From Oceanisphaera arctica (GTDB lineage Bacteria > Pseudomonadota > Gammaproteobacteria > Enterobacterales > Aeromonadaceae), in NCBI RefSeq assembly GCF_002936955.1, contig NZ_MPZM01000006.1, positions 1 to 64,000 of the forward strand: 64,000 nucleotides of DNA, read 5' to 3'. Below the pieces are notes generated by a model. The model was given only the letters and a program-made list of their open reading frames with translations, searched no databases and was not told the DNA's origin. Both the position numbers and the translations under genes were made by a program. This document shows, one piece after another, positions 57,519 to 64,000 of the stretch. Every line of letters starts with the position of its first letter. Position 1 is the stretch's first letter.

Positions 57519-58559
57519 TTATTGACTGAGCAGGATGTAAGCGATGATCAGGCCAGCGATAAACAGGGTTTCCAGTATCACCAGTAGCACCGGCTTCCAG
57601 CCTACCGAGAGAATGTCCTTAAGCTGGGTACGTACGCCCAGGGCGGCGATGGCGGTCAGCAGCAACCAGGAGGAACTGCCGGCCAGCGGCTGGCTGACGG
57701 CGGTCGGGATCCAGCCCAGGCTGTTGAGGATGAACAGGGCCACAAAGCCGAGCAGGAAGCCTGGAATTGCGACACCTTTACCGCTGCTCTTTTCACCGCG
57801 TTGCCGGGCCGCTCGTTGGATCAGAATACCGATAGTCATGACGATGGGTACCAGCATGGCCACACGCAGCAGTTTGACAAAGGTACTCAGGTCACCCACT
57901 TCGCTCGACATGCTGTAGCCGGCACCCACCACCTGAGCCACGTCGTGAATGGTAGCCCCGATAAATAGCCCTGCTTCCTGCGGAGTCAGATTCAGACTGG
58001 TACTGATCATCGGATAGAAGATCATGGCCAAGGTGCTGAGGGTGGTGACACTGATCACGGTGAACAGTGTATTGCGCTTGGTCTCTTCATTTTGATCAAG
58101 CACGCTGCTGATAGCCATGGCGGCCGATGCACCACAAATAGCGACCGAGCCGCCGGTGAGGGTGCCGAATGAAGAAGAGAATCCCAGCATGCGGGCCATG
58201 ACCACGCCAAAGCCGATGGTCAGCACCACTGATGAACACACCATCAGTAGCGGTGACCAACCCAGGGTGAGCACATCGCTGAAGGTGATGCGCAGCCCCA
58301 GCATGGCAACCCCGATGCGAAGCACAGTCTTGGCAGAAAACTCCAGCCCCGGCAGGCAGACGGACTCCTGACTCAAAAAGTTGAATGCCAGCCCGAGCAG
58401 CAGTGCCATCAGCATGGCGGGGGCCCCGTATTGCTGCGACAGGAAGCTGGCGGCGATACCTATGGTGACCGCCACACAGACGCCGGGAAAGTAGCGTTTT
58501 CTCGTATTTTCGATTTGTTGCAACATGCCCATTACCTGATTGTTGGTTCCTGCAGCCAT
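57519..58559 (-). CDS. YeiH-family putative sulfate exporter
   Basis: 346-residue membrane protein with about ten helices. Family segments GGSVAICGASAAMAISSVL and GATIHDVAQVVGAGYSMS are conserved. E. coli YeiH is linked to the divergent LysR regulator YeiE; here too a LysR gene is divergent, 163 bp away. Substrate not established for the family. Confidence 0.9.
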   Translation of the reverse strand: MAAGTNNQVMGMLQQIENTRKRYFPGVCVAVTIGIAASFLSQQYGAPAMLMALLLGLAFNFLSQESVCLPGLEFSAKTVLRIGVAMLGLRITFSDVLTLGWSPLLMVCSSVVLTIGFGVVMARMLGFSSSFGTLTGGSVAICGASAAMAISSVLDQNEETKRNTLFTVISVTTLSTLAMIFYPMISTSLNLTPQEAGLFIGATIHDVAQVVGAGYSMSSEVGDLSTFVKLLRVAMLVPIVMTIGILIQRAARQRGEKSSGKGVAIPGFLLGFVALFILNSLGWIPTAVSQPLAGSSSWLLLTAIAALGVRTQLKDILSVGWKPVLLVILETLFIAGLIIAYILLSQ

Positions 58560-58722
58560 GAGTGCCGTCCTTGCTGGTTAGTCTGTATTGAGGCCAGCTT
58601 AATGAAGCCTATGATAGATTTTCATGGTAAGAGGCGAGCCCGGGAGTATCTAATGCCTTTTTATAGCGGACCTGTTACTTTTCTGCATACAATACCGCAT
58701 CAATGTATTAACGAGCTGAATA

Positions 58723-59616
58723 ATGGAAAGTAAATGGCTGCATGATTTCGTGGCGCTGGCCGAGCAGGGTAACTTCTCCAAGGCGGCGGACGCGCGTTTC
58801 GTGACACAGCCGGCGTTCAGCCGACGAATTCGTTCGCTGGAAAACTGGCTGGGCGTACCGCTGGTATGTCGGGAGCGCTACCCCATGACGCTGACCGAGG
58901 CAGGAGAAAGCTTTCTGGAACAGGCTCGGCTGCTATTGTCGCAGATTTATGGCATACGTGGCCAGCTGCGCCAGAGTCTGCATGAACACAGCAGCCTGAA
59001 CTTTGTGGTACAACCTTCGCTGGCGGTCACCTTTTTTCCCGGCTGGATCCATCAATTGCGGCCTCATCTGGGGGACAGCCTGATCCGGCTGAATACGGGT
59101 CACTATCACGATGCCATCGAGCAGTTCATGTCCGGCTCGGCCGACTTTCTGCTGTGTTTTTCCTGCGACGATGTGAACCCGATGCTGAATCGCCCCGAGG
59201 TGGAGCGGCGGGTGGTGGGTCAGGATCGGCTGGTGCTGGTCTCGGCGGTCGACGCCGCAGGTCATCCGCTGCATGCGCTGTCTGCCGAAGCGCCGCTGCG
59301 ATTACTGTTGTATCCACCAACGTCTTTTCTGGGTGAGCTTATCCAGCAAAAATGTCTGCCGGCATTGAGTGAGCAGCCTTGTCTTCCGGTATGCGAAAAT
59401 GCCCTGGGTGAGGGGCTGAAGGCGCTGGCACTACAGGGGGATGGGGCCAGTATTTTGCCGGCGAGCCTGGTCAGAGAAGAGCTGAATCAGGGGCGACTGG
59501 TGGAGTTGCCGTTGTCGGCATGGGTAAAACTGGATATAGAACTGTTCTGCCGGCCACCCTTTCGTTCCGAGCAGGTGGCGCTGTGCTGGCAACAGATCAG
59601 CCAAGCGGTTACCTAG
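58723..59616 (+). CDS. LysR-family regulator, HypT/YjiE-like
   Basis: 297 residues. The start ESKWLHDFVALAEQGNFSKAA...TQPAFSRRIRSLE resembles HypT (YjiE), a hypochlorite-responsive LysR protein of E. coli. HypT relies on Met oxidation; several Met residues are present but the alignment was not made. Divergent from the YeiH-type gene and probably its regulator. Confidence 0.85.
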   Translation: MESKWLHDFVALAEQGNFSKAADARFVTQPAFSRRIRSLENWLGVPLVCRERYPMTLTEAGESFLEQARLLLSQIYGIRGQLRQSLHEHSSLNFVVQPSLAVTFFPGWIHQLRPHLGDSLIRLNTGHYHDAIEQFMSGSADFLLCFSCDDVNPMLNRPEVERRVVGQDRLVLVSAVDAAGHPLHALSAEAPLRLLLYPPTSFLGELIQQKCLPALSEQPCLPVCENALGEGLKALALQGDGASILPASLVREELNQGRLVELPLSAWVKLDIELFCRPPFRSEQVALCWQQISQAVT

Positions 59617-59627
59617 CTGATAGGCAT

Positions 59628-59655
59628 CACCCGGTCAGCAGAAACCGACCGGGTG
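59628..59655. terminator. Hairpin between convergent genes
   Basis: CACCCGGTC (59628-59636) and GACCGGGTG (59647-59655). No clear T-run follows on either strand. Confidence 0.4.
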
Positions 59656-59683
59656 GTGGTCCTCAATAAACGCCAATGGGCGC

Positions 59684-60157
59684 TTACTCGGCGCCGTGCC
59701 GACGCTGCAGCGCCAAGCCCTGCAGGAAGTTGCGCAGGAACTGATCGCCACAGGGTTGATAATGCTTGTGGCCGGGCTTGCGGAACAGCGAGGTCAACTC
59801 GGGTTTTCTGACCTCAAAACCGGCCAGGGTCAGCAGGCCGAGAATGTCTTCTTCCTTCAATTCCAGTGCCACGCGCAGCTTCTTGAACACCTGGTTGTTG
59901 ATGGGTTCGGCCTGTTCCGGACGCGGTGCCGGGCCACCTTCGCGCGGGCCGCGATTTTTCAGGATAAGACCGTCCAAAAAGCCCAGAATCTGCTCATTGC
60001 TGCAGCTGTGGTAGTTGGCATCTTCTTCCTTGGCCAGCAGGGCCAGAAATTGTGCTTCGTCGATGGTCACGTCACCCAGACCGAACAGCGCTATGGCTTG
60101 TTGATCGGGCAGGTCGAGGGCATAACGGACGCGGCGCAGAATATCGTTATTGGTCAT
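59684..60157 (-). CDS. yehS: DUF1456 protein YehS
   Basis: 157 residues with two DUF1456 repeats (NDILRRVRYALDLPDQQ and NQVFKKLRVALELKEED), the YehS layout. Function unknown. Overlaps the RRM gene by 11 bp. Confidence 0.92.
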   Translation of the reverse strand: MTNNDILRRVRYALDLPDQQAIALFGLGDVTIDEAQFLALLAKEEDANYHSCSNEQILGFLDGLILKNRGPREGGPAPRPEQAEPINNQVFKKLRVALELKEEDILGLLTLAGFEVRKPELTSLFRKPGHKHYQPCGDQFLRNFLQGLALQRRHGAE

Positions 60158-60416
60158 TGCCGTCTTGCTCCCCTGGTTTCATTTCCGCTTTTTTGACGCG
60201 AATTTTCTGGCCGTCCACTTCCATGCCGTTCAGGCTCTTGATGGCGGCCTTGGCTTGAGCCGGGTTGGGCATGAAGGCGAAGCCGAAGCCCTTGGAATTT
60301 TTGGTGCTGGGGTCCATGACCAGATGGAAGTAATGCACCAGGCCGTAAGGTGCCAGCAGGGCCAGTACCTTGTCTTCTGTGGTGAGTCGGGACAGGCCCC
60401 GGATCATGATTTTCAT
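60147..60416 (-). CDS. RRM RNA-binding protein
   Basis: 89 residues, single RNA recognition motif: RNP2 IMIRGL at the start and RNP1 KGFGFAFM in the middle, then a Lys-rich C-terminus. Small bacterial RRM proteins of this kind have mostly unknown RNA targets. The ATG at 60416 follows GGAGATACC; a longer frame lacks support. Co-transcribed with yehS. Confidence 0.9.
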   Translation of the reverse strand: MKIMIRGLSRLTTEDKVLALLAPYGLVHYFHLVMDPSTKNSKGFGFAFMPNPAQAKAAIKSLNGMEVDGQKIRVKKAEMKPGEQDGNDQ

Positions 60417-60670
60417 GGTATCTCCAGTATGACGCCGGTGCGCAATACAAGGGTGCGATGGCAAAATAAGCGCGGCTGTGATGGCGCAAAAGGGCGGCGA
60501 GTGTAACAGGTTAGCCGACCTGCGTCTGCCCCGTCACTGGTTGCAATATAGCTTACCGGGCAGACAATTTCGCCTCTGGTTCTATCAGGCCGGATATGTT
60601 GGTGCTAATCAAATCCTGCATGGAGGACAAAGCTATCAGCTGGGTCCATATGCATATCAAGGAGAGAGTT

Positions 60671-61042
60671 ATGCCGGTTACGATTGATAAGGTGGTAGCC
60701 TTTTCTCACCACCCCCTGGCACCCACCGCCAGCGAACCGCCCCCCGAACGACGCTTCGAAGGTACACCCAAGCAGGGGACAGCTAATTACTTTACCGACA
60801 GCACCAGGCAGCTGGATGCGGGCTTCTGGGAGAGTGAACCGGGAAAGTGGCATGCGGTGAGTGAGCGCAACGAGTTCTGCTATATCCTGGAGGGTCATGT
60901 GCGTATCGCCGACGAGCAGGGCAACAGCAAGGATTTCCGCAAGGGGGACGCTTTTATGATCCCCTATGGTTTCAAGGGGACCTGGCAGATACTGGAATTC
61001 ACTAAAAAATACTATGTGATCTTCGTACCTGAATCCCGGTGA
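60671..61042 (+). CDS. Cupin-domain protein (Cupin_3/DUF861-like)
   Basis: 123 residues. Beta-barrel cupin segments: FWESEPGKWHAVSERNEFCYILEG and FRKGDAFMIPYGFKGTW, as in (S)-ureidoglycine aminohydrolase-like small cupins. The ATG at 60671 follows GGAGAGAG. No purine-degradation genes nearby, so the substrate is unknown. Ends before a strong terminator. Confidence 0.85.
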   Translation: MPVTIDKVVAFSHHPLAPTASEPPPERRFEGTPKQGTANYFTDSTRQLDAGFWESEPGKWHAVSERNEFCYILEGHVRIADEQGNSKDFRKGDAFMIPYGFKGTWQILEFTKKYYVIFVPESR

Positions 61043-61077
61043 GGCGATGATTCATTACCGATAACAAGGTCGGCAAA

Positions 61078-61111
61078 GGGCCAGCCGCTGGAGTAGCGGC
61101 TGGCCCTTTTT
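61078..61111. terminator. Terminator after the cupin gene
   Basis: GGGCCAGCCGCT (61078-61089), loop GGAGT, AGCGGCTGGCCC (61095-61106), then TTTTTG. It separates the cupin and symporter genes. Confidence 0.88.
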
Positions 61112-61174
61112 GTTATACCACCGGTTTGTCGGGATCTGACAGGGAACGGCTCGCGATGGGCCGTTCCTGCGTTA

Positions 61175-62614
61175 TCAGTTTTCCAGGCTGCGGATGCGCT
61201 GGCGCAGTACCGAGAAGTCGAACGGCTGGCGGCTGGGCACCAGCATCAGCAGACCGGACACCAGCACCGGCACCAGGGTGGCCAGCAGGAAGGACTCCAG
61301 CAGATACTTGATTTCTGCGCCCGGCGCCGGGAACAGCCAGAAACCGGCGGCCAGGCCGGCAGCGGTGCTGATCACGGCGTTATAGCTCTGATAACGGGCG
61401 TTGTAGAAGCCGAAGAACACCGGGAAGGCGGCAGCGCAGCACAACAGATCGGCCAGCAGGAACAGATAGAGCACGCTGAAACCCTGGGAGGCGACGTACA
61501 AGATCGGAAGGGATACCAGGCAGATCAGCCAGCGCGACAGCCCCAGCAGCTTGTGGGCACTGATGTTCGGCAGCAGGCGACGCAGGTCCACCACTATCAT
61601 GCTGGAAATACCGCTGATGGTGGAGTCGGCGCTGCTCATGATCAGCGCCAGCCCGAAGGGCAGCAGACCGATGGCAAACCACAGCGGCATATTCGGCATC
61701 AGCACGCTGAACAGGGCCACAGAGCCATCGCCGGGCAGACCCAGTCCCACGAACACCAGCCCGAACATGCCCATGATGAAGATGATGGGGAAGCTGAGCA
61801 CGCCGCTCAGAATGAAGCTGTTGCGGATCACCTTGTTGTCTCTGGCGGCAAACACCCGCTGCCAGGTGCCCTGATAGAAGAGACCGGTCAGCACCACGGC
61901 AATGAAAAAGGTCAGGCCGGATTTAAGGCCCGTGGTATCGAGCGGATTCAGCAAGTGGGGGGCTTTTTCCTTCAGCCCGGCCATGGCCGGAGCCAGACCG
62001 CCGGCGGCCTGCCAGCCGAACATGATCAGCAGCAGCAGAAACGGCAGTATCACCAGCATCTGCACCCGGTCGGTGAAGATGGTGACCCGCAGCCCGCCAT
62101 AGAGGGTGTAGAGCAGGGTGGCGCCCATCACTATGGTAGCGGTGACCCACAGCGGTACCGGAGCCAGCAGCGCGACCATCTGGGCGATGGCGGTGAGGCC
62201 GGCTGTGATCGAGATAAACAGGTAGAACATCATGATAACCAGCACAAAACCGTACATGCTGCGACCATAACGGCCGAGCACGAACTCGGTGAGGGTGTGA
62301 CCTTCGGGCATCAGTTCACGGATGCGGCTGCCCAGCGGGATCATGATAAGCCGGGGCACCAGCACCCCCAGCGCATAGCCGGTAATGGCGCCGATACCGC
62401 CCCAGGTGGCGGCCTGAGCCGGACCAAACAGTATCCAGGTGCCCATGGTGGTGGCCAGTAGGGTCAGCATGGTGGCGCTGCTGCTCTGGCTGTTGCGGGC
62501 CACAATGAAGTCTTCCAGCTTGTCTTGCTGGCGGCGGGCATAAAGCAGGCCGGGAATGGCAAAGACGGCGGCAAATAAACAGAGCCACAAAACCGTGGCG
62601 GTGGTGTCCAGCAT
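61175..62614 (-). CDS. Sodium:solute symporter under TPP riboswitch control
   Basis: 479-residue SSS-family transporter with about 13 membrane helices; the SSADSTISGISS segment in the second half is the family sodium-site region. A TPP riboswitch lies directly upstream, so a thiamine precursor or thiamine is the probable substrate; this would match predicted ThiV-type transporters. The ATG at 62614 follows AGGGAGAA; 16 extra upstream residues are rejected. Other thi genes are absent from the window. Confidence 0.88.
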   Translation of the reverse strand: MLDTTATVLWLCLFAAVFAIPGLLYARRQQDKLEDFIVARNSQSSSATMLTLLATTMGTWILFGPAQAATWGGIGAITGYALGVLVPRLIMIPLGSRIRELMPEGHTLTEFVLGRYGRSMYGFVLVIMMFYLFISITAGLTAIAQMVALLAPVPLWVTATIVMGATLLYTLYGGLRVTIFTDRVQMLVILPFLLLLIMFGWQAAGGLAPAMAGLKEKAPHLLNPLDTTGLKSGLTFFIAVVLTGLFYQGTWQRVFAARDNKVIRNSFILSGVLSFPIIFIMGMFGLVFVGLGLPGDGSVALFSVLMPNMPLWFAIGLLPFGLALIMSSADSTISGISSMIVVDLRRLLPNISAHKLLGLSRWLICLVSLPILYVASQGFSVLYLFLLADLLCCAAAFPVFFGFYNARYQSYNAVISTAAGLAAGFWLFPAPGAEIKYLLESFLLATLVPVLVSGLLMLVPSRQPFDFSVLRQRIRSLEN

Positions 62615-62724
62615 GATGTTCTCCCTTTGCCCGTAACAGGCAAGCATGACGGTGATAGCCATTCATTGGCTACATGGCGCCGGGCAACGGCGGGCAGAAC
62701 AGGAGGGAGAGTGAGAGTCAGTCA

Positions 62725-62847
62725 TTTCCTTCCCTTCGCCGGCATTACCCGGATCAGGTTCGAAGGGTTACCGCGGTCTTTTGCGGAATCTCAGCCAGGT
62801 CGGGTGTATCGCGCGCTAAGCGGATATACCCAGGCTCCCCCAGGAAT
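62725..62847 (-). promoter_or_regulatory. TPP (thiamine pyrophosphate) riboswitch
   Basis: On the minus strand the leader contains CTGAGA (62789-62794), the pyrophosphate helix, and the 3' core ACCTGATCCGGGTAATGCC, the THI-box signature. TTCCT...AGGAA forms P1. An enlarged middle stem (about 62795-62830) is present. About 110 nt separate it from the symporter start; a small TTGCC/GGCAA hairpin abuts the ribosome site, suggesting translational control. Confidence 0.93.
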
Positions 62848-62855
62848 TGCGTCAG

Positions 62856-62884
62856 AGAGTAAGAAGAATGGTGACCATTGTCAA
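62856..62884 (-). promoter_or_regulatory. Sigma-70 promoter of the riboswitch-symporter unit
   Basis: Minus strand TTGACA (62879-62884), 17-bp spacer, TACTCT (62856-62861). Start of transcription would be a few bases before the aptamer. Confidence 0.65.
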
Positions 62885-62947
62885 TCATGGGACCCGAACG
62901 GAAATTATTCAGATTCGTGACATGGCACACCTTTAGCTCGGGCATAA

Positions 62948-62974
62948 AAAAACGCGGTTCAGGGCCGCGTTTTT
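62948..62974. terminator. pyrC terminator
   Basis: AAAAACGCGG (62948-62957) pairs with CCGCGTTTTT (62965-62974), usable on both strands, 27 bp past the pyrC stop. Confidence 0.88.
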
Positions 62975-63000
62975 ACTTCATTTCACTTCGGTAGAGAGGT

Positions 63001-64000
63001 TTATTTTACCGCCCAGTCGATGGACTCACCGGCGCGGATCGGCACCAGCTTGTCGCCACCCAGCGTCAGGACTTCGCCGACGACCCAGCTTTCCTTCACC
63101 AGGGTGATGGTGTCTTCATTACGTGGCAGGCCGTAAAAATCCGGGCCGTTGAGGCTGGTAAAGGCTTCCAGCTTGTCCAGCGCACCGGCTTCCTCGAAGG
63201 CTTCTGCATACAGCTCTACTGCGGCGTGCGAGGTGTAGGCGCCGGCACAGCCGCAGGCGGCTTCCTTGCGGTGCTGAAAATGAGGGGCCGAATCGGTGCC
63301 CATGAAAAACTTCTTGCTGCCACTGGTGGCCGCACGCACCAGTGCCTGCTGGTGGGTGTTGCGCTTGAGAATGGGCAGACAGTAATAGTGCGGACGAATG
63401 CCGCCCACCAGCATGTGGTTGCGGTTGAACAGCAGGTGATGGGCGGTCACGGTGGCCGCCACGTTGTCACCGGCCTGCTCCACGAATTTGACCGCGTGCT
63501 CTGTGGTGATGTGCTCCAGCACGATTTTCAGGTTCGGGAAGTCGCGCACCACATCCGGCAGCACGGTTTCGAGGAAGACTTTTTCACGGTCGAATATATC
63601 GATACGCGAGTCGGTCACTTCACCGTGCACCAGCAGCAGGGTGCCGGTTTCCTGCATGACTTCCAGCACCGGGTAGATGTTTTTCACATCGGTCACGCCG
63701 GAGTCTGAGTTGGTGGTGGCGCCGGCCGGGTAGAGCTTGCAGGCCACAATTTTGCCGGTGGCTTTAGCCTTGCGGATTTCCTGCGGGTCTGTTTTATCGG
63801 TCAGGTAGAGGCTCATCAGCGGCTCGAATTGGCTGCCTTGTGGGCGTACCGCCAGAATGCGGTCGCGGTAGGCCAGCGCCATCTCGGTGGTGGTGGCCGG
63901 TGGTAGCAGGTTGGGCATGATGAGGGCGCGACCCAGATAACGGCTGGCATCGCGAACCGTGTCTTTGAGTTGTTCGCCATCGCGCAGGTGCAGGTGCCAG
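63001..64000 (-). CDS. pyrC: Dihydroorotase (5' end outside the window)
   Basis: At least 332 residues; the gene runs off the right edge. The reading begins WHLHLRDG, the first zinc-binding motif, close to the true N-terminus of E. coli PyrC. Zinc-ligand regions [12 protein letters not shown] (carboxylated Lys), VHGEVT, LEHITT and GTDSAPH are present. Closes the pyrimidine ring precursor dihydroorotate in the cytosol. An in-frame ATG at 63918 is internal and not the start. Confidence 0.95.
   Translation of the reverse strand, partial: WHLHLRDGEQLKDTVRDASRYLGRALIMPNLLPPATTTEMALAYRDRILAVRPQGSQFEPLMSLYLTDKTDPQEIRKAKATGKIVACKLYPAGATTNSDSGVTDVKNIYPVLEVMQETGTLLLVHGEVTDSRIDIFDREKVFLETVLPDVVRDFPNLKIVLEHITTEHAVKFVEQAGDNVAATVTAHHLLFNRNHMLVGGIRPHYYCLPILKRNTHQQALVRAATSGSKKFFMGTDSAPHFQHRKEAACGCAGAYTSHAAVELYAEAFEEAGALDKLEAFTSLNGPDFYGLPRNEDTITLVKESWVVGEVLTLGGDKLVPIRAGESIDWAVK

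Overview
The window looks like the origin region of a marine gammaproteobacterial chromosome. The closest fit is the Aeromonadales (Oceanimonas/Oceanisphaera/Zobellella-like), judged from gene order and protein resemblance and not from any database search. It has the gammaproteobacterial origin layout on the minus strand: exeAB (gspAB), mioC, oriC, mnmG, rsmG, parA, parB, atpIBEFHAGDC, glmU, a DeoR-type regulator, glmS. oriC (about 21575-22063) has three tandem GATC-headed 13-mers, two consensus and two near-consensus DnaA boxes and dense GATC sites. I see no insertion sequence, prophage, CRISPR array, rRNA or tRNA.

Left end (0-5.5 kb): a PaeA-like polyamine exporter gene diverges from a two-gene signalling unit. 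The first gene encodes LuxP with all nine known AI-2-contacting residues kept. The second overlaps it by 23 bp and encodes a membrane receptor whose periplasmic part resembles that of LuxQ, but whose output is PAS-GGDEF-EAL instead of histidine kinase-receiver. This would be a direct AI-2 to c-di-GMP route and is the most interesting system here.

Middle (22.6-42.8 kb): a type II secretion locus. gspA and gspB lie beside oriC and diverge from a VpsR-like sigma-54 activator whose receiver lacks the phospho-acceptor Asp. A separate operon encodes gspE-F-G-H-I-J-K-L-M-N(C-like)-D in Xps/Hxc-type order with a lipobox-bearing secretin. Between them lie genes for two large exported proteins, a metzincin protease and an Ig-repeat protein, both plausible substrates.

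Right part (43-64 kb): gdhA; a RidA-family gene; a MOSC-reductase-ferredoxin fusion gene that contains a perfect parS site; a J-like hypothetical; a lactate-use operon (lldP, lldE, lldF, lldG, dld-II) with a divergent LysR gene; a YdgJ-like oxidoreductase; a YeiH-type transporter with a divergent HypT-like LysR gene; yehS with an RRM protein gene; a cupin; a TPP-riboswitch-controlled sodium/solute symporter; and pyrC, cut by the window end. Start codons were moved from the longest frame where a Shine-Dalgarno sequence or family alignment argued for it; each case is noted.
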